Positions 23,441 through 35,530 of a DNA stretch of 64,000 nt are shown here, piece by piece. Source of the DNA: Angiostrongylus vasorum (taxonomy: Eukaryota > Nematoda > Chromadorea > Rhabditida > Metastrongylidae); the NCBI GenBank assembly GCA_018806985.1, contig JADANN010000419.1, positions 1 to 64,000 of the forward strand. The letters run 5' to 3'. Numbering within the stretch: position 1 is the first letter of the stretch; each line of letters starts with the position of its first letter. The notes beneath the pieces were generated by a model that did not search any database, was not told the origin of the DNA, and saw only the letters and a list, made by a program, of their open reading frames with translations. Made by a program: the position numbers and the translations under genes.

Positions 23441-25029
23441 ATGGCTAGTTCAACAATCTTACAGGCAGTAATGGCAAGCTCTCTGCTTATCTGCTTGTCG
23501 GTCTTCTCCACAGTGCTCGGTTGCACACCAGTGCTACCAGGACAGGGTAACGAGAGAGAAACTAATGAACTAAAAACAACAAGGGTCACTTCCTAGAAAC
23601 ACTCCGTCATTTATACGTCTACTGTAGTTGAGGCCATGAAGGGCAAAGAAGAACATAACCTTGAGTCTTAACTTGATACATATAAGTGAAACTCCCGAAG
23701 CACAAAATGCAGCTTGAAATATTTGAATTTATTGCTTGATTCATTTGCAAAGTGGTGAGATTTTCACAGGAAGAACGATCAACTTTAACGTTAGCGGTTT
23801 CACAATTCCTACCGCATTGGTCCATAGCAGTTCACAAAGCGTAACAGCGAGATTCCCAGGTGTTTCAAGAAGTGCCGATGCAGCTACAGGGCTCGTGCGA
23901 AGACTAATAATGGATGCGGTTTGTGATTTTATTCAGAGACATTCGTGTATTTGAGAAATTTCAGGTCTTCACAGTGTTTCAGGCATGTTATGGTTGACAA
24001 GGTGCTACATCTAGTAGTCTATGCCGCAAGTTAAAAACAACCACCGATGAACTGAGAATTTTTCAGGTGTTCGACGTACTCGAACAACAAGGTCGTAGCG
24101 CTGGCCTCTCAGATGCTTTGATATCATTGATTTTGAACCAGCTCACTGTTCACATTAACTACAATCCGCTTCAATGCAATTTCGCTTACACTGATCTAAA
24201 TGCAAATAACAACGCTTGTGAGTCTTCAACACATTGCAGTTGTATAAGGCCTAAATACAATTCTCCATTTCGCATAATAAAAATTTCGAAACGTCATGAC
24301 TCGGTGACTCTGCAATAACTTAGTGAACGCTTTTGCAGGGATGCAAGACATGGGAAATTACTGTTTCATAATCGGAGACACTGTGACGAGCCTATGTGTC
24401 ATGAATATGTGCAGACTCGCTTTGGCAAACAGTGTAGTTCCGATTCCTGCGCAACACCTGATGATTTCTGGAAGTCTTACGGTAGAGTGGTTTTGTTTTC
24501 ATGTCGATTTATTTATTTCACAAGACCAAAAATGACTGAGAATGCGCTGGATCCCAGCCATTCTTTCATTCGATTTGTTTCCTGCCTTCCATCATCGAAG
24601 GTTTTCGAATATTTGCGCCCGGATTTATATGCCGCGTAGGAACTTCAGTCTTCTTTGCGAATGTCGTTAAAGTGTTGGTCAGTTTGATGCTCCCTAGAGT
24701 CGACGACCATTATGGGTTCTAAGGAGCGATCTCGTCCCAGACAATTCTGACGCCAGTTTACCTCCTCTTGATAAATGAGAGCTTATTTTGCTTGGCCTTG
24801 GTTGAACCAAGAGCTCAGTCATATTGAACGACCACCAACACTGTTCTACCTGCACCTTTGTTCAGAATTTTTTTGCCTCGTATGGAGATATTGTTTTCAG
24901 ACCACCAATGTCATCATGGCGAACTGGTCGAGGGAAATGTGGCAGGGTGTTCTGAACAGAGTATCTCGTCGCCTATCATCAGGACCGTTTGCTACGAATT
25001 TTGCTGCGGTTACCGTCATTATCACCTAA
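23441..25029 (+). CDS. Secreted-protein family copy C, intact, 225 aa
   Basis: Five exons: 23441-23546, 23770-23918, 24067-24217, 24339-24481 and 24901-25029, all with GT/AG borders and joining in frame to a TAA stop. Residues 1-27 form a signal peptide (MASSTILQAVMASSLLICL...), so the product is probably secreted. Mature landmarks are TINFNVSGFTIP (exon 2), VFDVLEQQGRSAGLSD (exon 3), CFIIGDTVTSLCVM (exon 4) and IMANWSREMWQGVLNRV (exon 5) with an NWS glycosylation sequon. Five cysteines in the mature part match those of copy D. The start was chosen because it lies 20 bases after a TTTCCAG acceptor and opens the signal peptide. The family looks nematode-specific; I recall similar proteins in Caenorhabditis but cannot verify that. 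Function unknown. Confidence 0.8.
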
Positions 25030-26110
25030 ACATGAAGTGTTATGTGAAGCATACTCAGCAAAGAATTCACTGTGTTTAACCTCGGCGTGACATCATAGTT
25101 CTGCTGTGGCATTAAATTCATTCGTTTGAATATTTTAGCTTTCATACGCAACACTCCAAAATACAAGTTCTAACGTAAATCATTCTCCTACGCAAGAACG
25201 TTTATTTCTATTGAAATCAAAGGTTGTTGAAATAAAACAACAGTTTTGGAATAAATTCACCGTTTCGGCCCACCTCCATGTATACTAGAAAAGGCGTGCT
25301 AAATATTTATTCCACTCTTTTAATTACACCGCGACAAAAGCGGCAATCTGCAGAATGAGATCACAGTTGCTCCGGGTGGTGTTCTTCACTCTATAAATGA
25401 AGGAATGAAAGAAAAGAGCAATCTTGCCATTTAATGCAACCTCTGAACGATTCAAAACCGATTCCTAACACTTAAGACCGGCCTCTCAACTTTAAGTGGC
25501 CAATGTTTAGGAAAATGTCTTACATTTCGTGAGTTACAGTTTGCAGGCTTTTCAATGATATAGAAGATTTTTTGTATAATGGAGAATTTAAGAATTTGAA
25601 AACATGACGTGGTATGGAAGAGACCGGTCTGCTCTCCAGAGAGGTCGTCGTATATATGCACTATTTTCTACATTTCATTACTGTCTGCCCTTCAGCCACA
25701 CTGGTTGGAGACTTCTCGCAATTTATGTTTGGCCTATTTTGGTTTTTCTTCACACCAGACCATGTCTTCCGCTAACCATTGTTCATTAATATGATTGAGA
25801 AAAAATCTGACGAAAGGTCGGGATTTTATAATTTGTTAGATTCCGAGAGCAGATTGTCATGGGCATCCTCTGACTAACACCCGAGACGGACAAGCTGTTA
25901 AGTTCAAAAAATGGATTGCAAAGCTCAGTTTAGCAAAACAAGCCGTTGAAAAGAAATTCATCAGAAGAATGCGCCCTGGATACGTCACTTTGCATATATC
26001 TCGGTCGTTATGCCCAAACAGCATTCTGCAGAATTCATATTTAATGTGTCAGGGTCGTTTCAGTTTTGCCATTCTTTACAGTGCCATTACATTAGAGTGC
26101 CTTATTTTAA
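25030..26110 (+). other. 3' flank of copy C
   Basis: Non-coding, aligned with 14105-15220 after copy F. A possible AATAAA lies near 25231, about 200 bases after the stop. Short open frames here are not shared with the F flank. Confidence 0.45.
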
Positions 26111-26111
26111 T

Positions 26112-29100
26112 TAGATCTCCGTCATATGAGGGATCTCGAGCCGATTTCCTCGCTAGGCTACGTGACGCGTCCCCTGGTGGCGGATAGGGGTTGGTCGCGG
26201 ACCAAAAGCGACCTTTGCTTCCCTGAGACGCAGATGGATCCAGGGAATCGACTCCGTGTTTCTGGTGCTGCGATTTGGCACATAGACGATTCAATTCTGC
26301 CAAAAGCTTGCAATCAAGTGACAGGGAAGTATATAGGAGGCGGTTAGGAGTCGCCTCCAACAAATAACCTCCATGTGCACACTGGGAGAGCATGGCAAGC
26401 TACCCGTCAGAATACCCAGCCCTCAAGTTCAGAGCCCAGCAAGCTATACGTGGGTATCAAAAAGTGCTAAAAACAGTATAAAAAAACGGGCCTCATTCCC
26501 TTGACCCCGAAAGATCCCCCCAAATTTCGCAGCGTTGGGTAGGACGAGTACAGAGAGGCTGCTAAAATCTCAGGGCCAATGGAAGCTGCCTGGATCACGA
26601 AGAACTATGGTCACGATCCGTACCTACAACGCACGCACGCTTGCATCCGAGTCCTCGATAGAAGACTTGCTCATGCATGCAAGAGGGATTAGGTACGACG
26701 TCACTGGCGTGGCGGAGACAAGAAGACGCCACCTTTTCAACGCCGTTTGTGACACCGGAGAAGAACGGTTCCTCGGAACATGCGACAGTAGAGGAGTCGG
26801 CGGCGTAGGTGTTCTGGTGAACACGAGTTTGTTCATGAACATCGATTCATTCGAACAGCTTGCAACCCGAATCGGACGTTTACGATTAAAAAGATGTGTG
26901 TCGATAGCGGCCTTGATAATCGTCGTCGTTTACGCGCCGACATCAAACTACAAAGAAGAAGAAGTCGAAGCATTCTATATGGACTTAGAGAAGTTCTACA
27001 GAGAAGACCACACATTCTTCAAGGTCATCATTAGAGATTTCAACGCCAAGATTGGGCCAAGACGAACGTCTGAAGAACGCTACATTGGGACCCATGGTTT
27101 AGAATGGAACGAACAGGGTGAGCGGCTATCTGAGTTTATCATACGCCCAAGACCATCCATGGTAACTCGCAATTCTAGAAGCCCCACCCTCAACGCTGGA
27201 CTTGGGAGTCTCCCAATGGAGACTACCATAACGAAATAGACCACATCATAGTAAATGGAAGGTTTTGCGTATTCGGTGTCGCTGTTGTCCCAAAATTCTA
27301 CACGGGATCAGACCACCGTCTTCTTCGTGCAAGATTCTATTTCTCGTGCAAAGGAGAAAAAGCTGCTAAATTCAGAAACCGAAGTCCCAGATCTACCACA
27401 AAGTGGGACTTATTCAATTTCTTTGTCGCCTGTTGGGGAGATGCCGTTGTTGATAACATCGATAAGGAATACGATGCGGCTCATTCAACATCTTCATGTT
27501 AGCGATACGAAAGCTGAGAGTTTGAAAGTCGCCAAGAGACGTCTGTTTCCAGAAACACTCGAGCTGACACGCCAGCGTGGAATCGCGCGAGCAGCAGGCA
27601 ACAGCGAACAAACGTCCGAACCTGCAAAACAATGCAGACAGGCGATCAAAGAAGATCAGTAGTGGTCGAAGCTGCAGAGGCTGGGAAAATCAATCGCAAA
27701 GCTCACCGAAGCTTCGCCAATTACAAGACCAAGATAACTGCACTGCGACGCCCAGACGGAACAGTTACAGCGTCCGGAGAGGCAATGGAGAAAATCATTC
27801 ACGAATGCTACTCAGATCTCTGCGATAGCCACGTCCACCTCCCGTCGTATGAAATAAAGGAGGATACCACCTGTTCTCCCTTCCGAAATCCAAATGCCAT
27901 TTCGTCGGTGAAAAAATCGAACAGCACCAGGTCCGGACAGGGATAAGACCTGAACACCTGAAGGAACCTTCCGCCCGTCCTCGTAAACACACTGGGCTCG
28001 GCTCTTCACACGTTACCTGTCTGAATGCAAGATCCCTACTAAGTGCAAGACCAGCAGGACTGTGCTATTGTTTAAGAAGAGTAACCTACACGATTTTGGC
28101 AACTATCGCCCAATCTGCCTGCCGTCTGTCGTCTGCATACTTTTCACTCGAGGTCGTCCTAAACAGGATTTACAGAACACTGGACGAAGGACAGTCATGT
28201 GAGCAAGAAGGGTTTCGAAAAGGATTTCGTACCATATACCACATCCACACGATAACAAGGCTCATTTAAGTATCGCGAGAGTAGAAAAGACCGCTCTCTC
28301 TCAATTTCATCGATTTACAGAAGGCCTTCGATTTAGTTGAGAGAGAAGCAGTCATGGAAGCCCTTGATTGTCAAGGAGGCCCTAATCAGTACGTAAAGTT
28401 TCTTCGTGACCTGTACATTTCACAATCAAGATCTCACTATTCTACAACGGTATTAACATCAACGTCAAAAGAGGGATTAGGCAAGACGACACCATCTCGC
28501 CAAAATTGTTTACTGCCACCCTCCAGAACTTTCGTGCGAACACTGGAATGGTATAATATGGGAGTGAAAATCGGTGGTAGGCAATTAAATCACTTTCGCT
28601 TTGCTGATGACTCGTCCTTATAACACCGCGCATTAGCCAAGCGGAACGTTTGCTTGCCGACTTTGATAAGGCCTGTGGAATGATTGGTCTTCGACCAAAT
28701 CTCACAAAAAACGATGTTCATGAAGAACGGATTGGTTACGTATGCCCAATTCACGCTCAATGGAACCTATCTCCGAATGCAGCAGTTATGTCAATCTAGG
28801 TCGGAAAATCAACATGTTGAACGACTTAGCTCCAGAGTCGAGCAGAAGGAAACGAGCAGCTTAGGGAGCTTTCAAGAGCATCGAGGATGTAGTGAAAGCA
28901 ATGAAGAACACCCGACTGCGTGCCCAGCTCTTTAACTTCGTGATACTTCCTGCCTTGACGTATGCGTCGGAAACCTGGTCACCGCGTAAGCAGGATGAAA
29001 ACACTCAACGTTATTAAATGAGCAGTCGAAACGACGATGCTAGGAGTATCCCGTTTCACACAAGTAAGGGAAGGGATCCGAAGATCTGACCTGCGTCAGT

Positions 29101-29415
29101 GATCAAAATTCAAAGATGCTCTTCTGCACGCCATGCAGTCGAAGCTAGGGTGGATCGGACACGTAATGCGTGTGAACGACAAGTGATGGACAAGAGCGGT
29201 TAGCAACAAGCTTCCTCGGGATCTTAAACGCACTGAAGGAGACTACCGACTCAATGGTCAGTGTTCTTCACGAAAAGCATAGAAGAAAGATATGACCCCC
29301 TAGAGCGAGGAGAATCCACTATGCTACTTTAGCACGCGACACAGAAAAATGGAGGATTTACTGTGCCCGCTCGCGTCACGCGGCGACCTGTGGGACTGCA
29401 GGTGACACCGGTGAT
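26112..29415 (+). mobile_element. RTE-type LINE, longest copy, decayed
   Basis: A GC-rich leader (26112-26530) precedes an apurinic-type endonuclease domain (26607-27330): [27 protein letters not shown] and, after a frameshift, GSDHRLLRARF. The usual GDFN is RDFN here. Then come the linker (27640-27760), reverse transcriptase with FADD (about 28590-28620) and DFDKACG-like words, and the C-terminal region with MLGVSRF (about 29040). The tail ends in GTGACACCGGTGAT. At least five frameshifts or stops break the single long frame expected. This is the only copy here with 5' parts. Confidence 0.85.
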
Positions 29416-29689
29416 TTTAATTTGAATGAGCTCTTCATCATTTGCGGAGGGTCTAAATTTAAAGAAGAAGGAATATTAAAGGAGCAACAGTAGATGCAAG
29501 AAGTGAGCTATAGGGACTAAGTGCTGCAAACAAACATAATTGCCACTGCTTGTCTATAAGGAGAACAGAATAAGTTGAATGACTACGTAGTCCAATAGCA
29601 CAACCACATAACGGTCCAAGTACTTTGAATATGAACGCCTCCTCAGTAAGTGTGTACTGCTCCAAGGAGATTTTCAAAAGTACTTTTAA
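29416..29689. other. No recognisable feature
   Basis: Short spacer between the LINE and the SINE cluster. It holds no convincing gene or named repeat. Confidence 0.3.
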
Positions 29690-30225
29690 TAATTTTAACG
29701 TTTTTTACTTACTGCCTACTCTTTTTGATGGCAGGGTGTATTGCAAAAGATAACTTCAACGAAGGTGAGACATTTGCAAAACTCTGGACCGCAGGTGCCT
29801 ATGGTGGGGAACGAACGTGCTATTGTCCTCTCCGAGGGAGTAACGCGTTCACCACCACACCATGCAGGTCCTTCGTTTCGCCTATCTCTCAGCTAGTTCT
29901 ATCGATCGGGGCCATCAGCAATCACCCGTCAACGAGGGTTGGTCTGGGGAGCAAATATCGCCACTGAAGCCAGTTAAACTGAGGCAGTAGTTGAAATTTT
30001 TCGAAGTCTCAGCACTCATAGCGCTAAGGTGAAGATGTTGCTAGTTGTATCGATCTTTTTGCCATCAGCAATCACCCGTCAACAGGATTGATCTGGGGAA
30101 TCCAAATCGGCATTGAACCCAGTTAAGCTGAGGCTATAGTTATAATCACAATTTTAACCTTTTTTATTTACTGCCTACTCTTTTTTAATCGCAGGGTATA
30201 TTGCGAAATATAACTTCAACGAAAT
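29690..30225 (-). repeat. SINE R1, one full copy and one partial copy
   Basis: Read on the minus strand, a tRNA-like head (ATGGTGTGGTGGTGAACGCGTTACTC as A-box region and GCACGTTCGTTCCCCACC as B-box region) lies at about 29810-29870. Its body (CTTCGTTGAAGTTAT, GAGTAGGCAGTAAG) lies toward lower coordinates and the CAGTTTAACTGG part at 29960-29980. A second piece at 30040-30225 repeats the non-tRNA parts. This supports a tRNA-derived, polymerase III type SINE. Confidence 0.6.
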
Positions 30226-30540
30226 ATACCGTACCATTAAAAAGAGTAGGCAGTAAGTAAAAAGGTTAGAATTGTGACTATAACTATAGCCTCAGCTTAA
30301 CTGGGTTGAATGCCGATTTGGGCTCCCTCAGATCAATCCCGTGGACGGGTGATTGCTGATGGCAATAAAGATCGCTAGAACTAGCTGAGAGACAGGCGAA
30401 ACGAAGGACCCGCATGGTGTGGTGGTGAACGCGTTACTCACCGGAAAGAACAATAGCGCGTTCGTTCCCTACCATAGGCACCTGTGGTCCAGAGTTTTGC
30501 AAATATCTCAGCTTCGTTGAAGTACTTTTTATACTCCATC
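30226..30540 (+). repeat. SINE R1, plus-strand copy, head to head with its neighbour
   Basis: AAAAAGAGTAGGCAGTAAG, CCTCAGCTTAACTGGGTTG, GTGGTGGTGAACGCGTTACTC and GCGTTCGTTCCCTACC in plus orientation. It mirrors the reversed copy just before it; about 70 bases at 30140-30290 are nearly palindromic. Confidence 0.65.
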
Positions 30541-30789
30541 AATAACCCATCTAACTCGGACGCAGCTCGAAAAATTTTGTTATCTTCACTCAATAATTCA
30601 CAACTTACCCTCTTCTGTCTTAGTTTGTTTTGTGGTGAGGGACCACTGCTGTTGTTGAAGGGAATACTCGATACAGAGGATGTTCTCCATGAATGCGCGC
30701 ATAAATCTCTCTTCGTCAATACCGGAATTTGACAGTTCCAGACATCTTTTCCTCTAGAATTAAACGAGGAACCACTGAGAAGATTTTTC

Positions 30790-31480
30790 AAGAGTCTCTC
30801 GCCATGAACTATGAACCTCATGGAAAATCTATTGGCATTTCTAGATTCCATCAACATTGCACCACTTCGATCCTGTTGCCCTAGCATATCCTACCAGCAC
30901 GCCCTTATAGACAACAGTTGCACGACAAAAATAAGTGATAAAAGTGCTGATAAGCTGATTATCTTGACGTTCCGAATGCAATAACACGCTGAGTTATATG
31001 GAAAAGATAGAACGCATACGAAGAAAAAAAAGAACGGGCTTGTGGTTTCGTAAGCTTATTTGTCAGTGTTAACTTTCAAGACGCTGATCTTTTTTCCGGC
31101 GACCCATTAAAAGGACTTTCTTTAAATTCGGCGCTCATCGGATTCGCAGTGACGACAACCGTGCATGGATCGGCACTAACACCTCCAAATGTTCCAGTAC
31201 GAATCAATCCAAAACGATGTTATACGAGAGATAGCACACAACACCACGTAGCCTGTTAGGAATTGCTGGAAACAAGTCCATTAGAAACGGATGGATGTCA
31301 TATATAAACCGTTTTCACCGTGACTAAAAGTGGTTCCGTCAAGGATCCAGCTTCCAGATAAAGTTACCAAGCTGACGAGTTAAACCCTCATACTCAGAAC
31401 CATAGGCAGAAATAAGTTAGCTTTAGGATTTGTCGCCGCCCTAGCAGAAAAATAGCAAGAAGCAGCAAATCTCCATTCGG
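30790..31480 (+). repeat. Duplicated block, paralogous to 54240-55260
   Basis: Shared words include GAACCTCATGGAAAATC, AGATTCCATCAACA, AAGATAGAACGCATACGAA and AAATAAGTTAGCTTTAGGATTTG. The other copy has extra SINE insertions. No coding frame is conserved between the two. The 149-codon minus frame that enters this block runs through SINE sequence and is not a gene. Confidence 0.5.
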
Positions 31481-31930
31481 TCCACAAGAACGCTATATGC
31501 TAACCCTTCAAATGAGAACTTTGAACTAAGATCAAATTTACACTTTACAATTTACAGCATACTGGCGTATGTTCGATTCTCCGTAGTAATCACCACATGC
31601 CACAACTGGACACTACTCTATCATCCACTTTTTTAAAACACATTCGCATTCAAGATTTCCATATTTCTCCTTAGTATGATTTTTCTCAATATCCATGTAG
31701 TTCTATGAGTTTCCTATTATACCAGTCATTTTACGAACTGTACAGTTGAGCTTGCAGCATTCATCTAGCGTAATGGTGGAGGTCCTCTTCAATATGTACT
31801 AAATAGATTGCTAGTTCATTCTCAAACCCACGCTCTGATACTCCCTTCTATTCCACCGAGTTGGTAAATTGGTGCCCAGGGATGTGTGGGATGAAATCAG
31901 CACTGGCTTGATACATCGGTACTCTCGTAA
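31481..31930 (+). repeat. Block R7 followed by an R2 SINE fragment
   Basis: 31490-31690 matches 690-900 (reversed) and 55270-55540. 31855-31925 (AAATTGGTGCCCAGG, GGCTTGATACATCGGTA) is a small R2 piece. Confidence 0.5.
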
Positions 31931-32765
31931 ATTTATGGCGACGGAGTTGTCACAACAACTTCAATTTTAGGTCGGAGTTCTTTCTGCAGAAGTAGCTGCA
32001 TCGAAATTGCTGGTTCAAACACCGGGTATCGGTCAAATATACTTCTAGCACTTCACCTGAGCACAAATCGACATTGACGAATTGTTTTATTCTTGCAAGT
32101 GCTCATGCAAAGGGCGCCCTTGGCACAATGGTCAGAAGTGTTTTGCAAAATACATAGTCTTAGTTCAATCTGCACCCTTTCTGTTTCTCAGGGTTTATTA
32201 TTGCCAGTCTTTTTTCGAGGCGATAAAATACACTGGCTTGGTAAATCTACGGGCTCCCCTTAAGTTATTGTATGAGCTACTTATGCATTTAGTCACCTAT
32301 GTAATGCTACGAATGGAGTCGAAAATGCATCATATCCTAAATCATGCGATGGTTCCATAAATGTTTAGCATCCTCAAGAAGGTCCACTTCATTGCCACTG
32401 TTCAGTTCACACATAGCATGCAAAGTGAAGAAGACTAATGAACAGAAAGAGGCAGAATCTGTTGAAGTGGTTTAGTTTACACATTTTTGTGTGTCGTACC
32501 GCGGTTTGTTCCTCACTACCACCCATGCTCCCATACATATTCAGTTTTTTTTCTTGCAGTTGTCAGAGCTTCTTATTCACATTGAGCAGTCTTTATTATG
32601 TCCTTTTCACTATTCTAAAGACCTTCCTTTTCTTGCAATTACTTTTTTCTGGTTTTTTTCTGCTGGGTAATATTCTGGAAGTTTTTCTTTCTCACCTAAA
32701 AAGGTTATCACATGGTCTTTTCACGTTAATTTTTTAGCTGATTAAACCGTCTCGGAATTCATGCG
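31931..32765. other. No recognisable gene
   Basis: AT-rich sequence with two open frames of 92 and 99 codons that are hydrophobic and of low complexity, without homologous copies in the window. I do not support them as genes. Confidence 0.3.
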
Positions 32766-32769
32766 AACC

Positions 32770-33065
32770 TTGTTTTTGGCACTAAGCAATAGGGAATGCT
32801 GGGACCCATATAAACTCATTCGGCTTCTGCTCGAACATTGTCTCCTTTACGAATGTCCTTGATTGATGGTTCTGTCGAATTCCTCCATGATCATGTAGTA
32901 ACCGGGCCAACAGCGTTTCTGTTTGGATTGCAAAGAGTGAAGCATTCCCAGAGGAGTCTGGTACCAATTTCCCGATACTGGGTAGTGATAAACTTGGTAA
33001 GCTCAGAGTGGGGTCGAACCAGTACCATTCTTCTTCCACTGTGTCATCCGCCCCCCGCCTACGCT
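32770..33065 (-). repeat. SINE R2, reversed, with B-box
   Basis: On the minus strand: GACACAGTGGAAGAAGAATGG, ACTGGTTCGACCCCACTC (a clear B-box-like word), GGGAAATTGGTACCAGACTCC and GGTTACTACATGATC. Diverged from the other copies but in the same order. Confidence 0.5.
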
Positions 33066-33392
33066 GACGTTAGGAAAGAAAACAATAGTAGTGGCGGAAG
33101 GTATCCGTACAACTTTGAGAAATACCATAAATGGATACTAAGCGATGGTAAAGCTTTGCGTGGAATTTTAAAGTAACTCTAAGGAATTACTTGGTTTGAG
33201 ACTACGAGTTCCGTTGAAAATAGCTGCAGAATGGCAGCGCGTTCAATATAATGCTGACTTTTCAACTAATCTACTCCGTACTCCGTATTTGGCTGGAGAA
33301 AAAGCCCTCTGTGGTTTTGTAATAGCAATCACTCATTTCACCAAATCTAAAGTACTTACCTTGTCGCATTTGAAACCATAAATGTTCATGTT

Positions 33393-33575
33393 TTAATGCT
33401 TAGGTTTTTCTCTTAATATATTTGGTAAGTGTGACCAATCTTTCTGCACCATGTCTCTAATCTCTTTAAGAGTTTCGTTGCTCAGTCCTAGTAATTCCAG
33501 GATCTTCTGCTCTTGAAGCCCTAAAAGTACATGTGTTTCCTGAGTAATATGGCAGACCAACATGGCCTTCAGCAA
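33393..33575 (-). CDS. Terminal exon of an unrecognised host gene
   Basis: On the minus strand, an acceptor (CATTAG, ending at 33576) is followed by 60 open codons and a TAA. The peptide is mixed and helix-like: LLKAMLVCHITQETHVLLGL, then LLGLSNETLKEIRDMV and WSHLPNILREKP. The composition looks like real protein, unlike the nearby low-complexity frames. No upstream exon was found, as a mariner lies beyond 33917. I do not recognise the family; it may be an orphan exon. Confidence 0.35.
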   Translation of the reverse strand: MLKAMLVCHITQETHVLLGLQEQKILELLGLSNETLKEIRDMVQKDWSHLPNILREKPKH

Positions 33576-33916
33576 CTAATGAAGTGCATTTTAGATGAGC
33601 ATACCAGTTGAAGTGGCTACGCGGTGGGCAGCTCATTTAGTTGAACTGAAGTGAAAAGTATTTCGTGTCTGCTTTCCACAATGTCTCCTAAGCTACGAAG
33701 CTATTAATGAGATCTCGAAGGTGTTCAAGTCAGAACAAGTCACCATAGAATTAGACCCCCACCTGTGACATTATCACTTTCAAAGATATGCCCTGTTATG
33801 ATACCTTAAGACAAGTTGGTTTACAAAGTTTTTTCCAATTTTCTTAACCCTTACACGAATACTTGGCTTTTTATAGAAGTGACACTATGCAGAAATAGTG
33901 ACCGCTTTCGGTTCTA

Positions 33917-35182
33917 TTAGGTAGGTGCATATGAAATGTCAGATTTTACTGTTTTAACAATTTTTGGAACAAAAATTTTTGTTTTCAATATATGTTTCAA
34001 TACATATTGTTAAATTACAATGTCTGCTCTTCTCACTGGTTTTGCGTTTTTTCAAGATTTATTACTTTAACATTTTTATAGGCCTTAAGTTCAGCGTGAA
34101 TAAAGGTGATAATCGTGTCCTTTTTGTACGAGTGGAAGAGTGGACATTCCACAGCAGGAGCTTGGAATATCATCAAGTATGGGGTGAAGATAGTGTTGGT
34201 GAATCAACAGTGCGAACATGGCTCCGGAAATTCGATCTAGATGATTTCGGCATAGAACATGAGGAAGGCCGCGGGACGTCCTAGTGAACTTGACAACGAC
34301 GAATTGAGAGCACCATTGGAAGCAAGAACGCGAATAACTGTTCGAGAACTTGCAGAACAGCTTGGCGTTTGCACGGTAACAATTTCCAATCACTTGAATC
34401 GCATAGGAAAGTCAAAAAAAACTCGACAAGTGGGTGCTGCACGAGTTAAACGATAATCAAAAAATCGCCGTTTTAAAGTGCCGTCCGTTTTTATTCTGAG
34501 CAACAAAAACGGCTCTTTCTCTATCGAATTGTGACAAGCGAAGAGCAATGGCTTCTGTAGGACAAGCGGCGACGTTCAGCTTAGTGGTTCGATTACGTTC
34601 AGGCTCCACAACACTTCCCAAAGAAGAAGTCGCACAAAAAAAAGGTTATGGTGACTGTTTGCTGGCCTGCAGTCGGGCTAACTAATCACAGCTTTGCGAA
34701 ACGATTACGGCGGAGAAATATGGCCAATAAATCGACGAAAGTGCACCGTAAACTTCAGCAACAACGACCGGTTTTAGTCAGTAGAAAAGGGCCAATCCTT
34801 CTTCACGTCGACGCCCGGCCTCACGTTGCGCAATCAGCGTTGCAGATGTTGAACGAGTTAAGCTAGGAAACCTTGCCTCATCCTCACATTCATCAGACCT
34901 CTCGCCTACCAACTACCACTTCTTCAAACGCTTTGACAAGTTCTTGCGCGAGAAATGCTTCACCAACCACTGTCACGCAGGAATTGCCTTCCGCGAATTC
35001 ATCGGTTCCAGAACTCCAGAATTTCACGCCACTGGAATGAATAAAATGGTTTCATGTTGTAAAAAGTGTGCCAATTCTAATGGCCCCTACTTCGATCAAC
35101 AAAGATTAGTATGAAAAAAGGTTAAGGTTGTTTAAATTTACATTTAAAAATCGTCCATTTTATGTGTTGTAACCCAATAAAT
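33917..35182 (+). mobile_element. mariner transposon, irritans-like, decayed
   Basis: The left end TTAGGTAGGTGCATATGAAATG resembles mariner terminal repeats and follows a TA. The right end is a poorer inverted match near 35157-35182. Transposase parts in order: GEDSVGESTVRTWLRKFDLD (34180), DNDELRAPLEA with HTH words VRELAEQLGV and ISNHLNRIGK (34290-34420), then LLHVDARPHVAQSALQMLNEL (34800; the catalytic-region D of HxNARPH is kept), HPHIHQTSRLP and the C-terminal words. Three or more frameshifts and stops inactivate it. Confidence 0.8.
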
Positions 35183-35399
35183 CGACATATTTGGGCTCAT
35201 AATGAACCTTTAGATGAAATGAAAACCATTCGAATCAACATATCCCTGCCCACGAAAAAATAAGGCTTCTTGAGTTATTGCAATAAAGCCGTAATCTCCT
35301 GGATTTTTCTCTCATTTTTTCACGACGGCTTGTTTCTAAATCGTAACTAACAGAATGAGCGGGATTTCGTGCAGTAATTCACGATTACCTCCCCCCATT

Positions 35400-35530
35400 G
35401 TGCTGATAGGTGGCGTGTGACGCAGTAGCAATGGTGCCGATCATCACAACCATGGCAGTGGTTCAATCTCTCCTCTTGCCGCTAATTCTTTCATCCATCC
35501 GTGGTCAAGGGACTGGTACCAGACTTATCT
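35400..35530 (+). repeat. SINE R2, 5' head
   Basis: GGTGGCGTGTGACGCAGTAGC (A-box-like) and GTGGTTCAATCTC (B-box-like) are followed by the start of the R2 body (CATCCATCCGTGGTCAAGG, TGGTACCAGACTTATC). The rest is missing. Confidence 0.5.

Noticed and set aside
23919..23955. Reading exon 2 of copy C on to the stop after RHSCI as the protein end
   Set aside because: Copy A and D differ here by an 8-base gap and stop elsewhere, while the GTTTGT donor gives a consistent in-frame join to exon 3.
30438..30887. 149-codon minus-strand frame as a gene
   Set aside because: It overlaps SINE R1 sequence at one end and its frame is not kept in the paralogous block at 54.3 kb.
32438..32737. 99-codon plus frame rich in F, L and S as a transmembrane gene
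   Set aside because: It is pyrimidine-rich low-complexity sequence without splice or homology support.
33000..33060. Genuine tRNA gene near the GGTTCGACCCC word
   Set aside because: No complete cloverleaf could be formed and the body is that of SINE R2.
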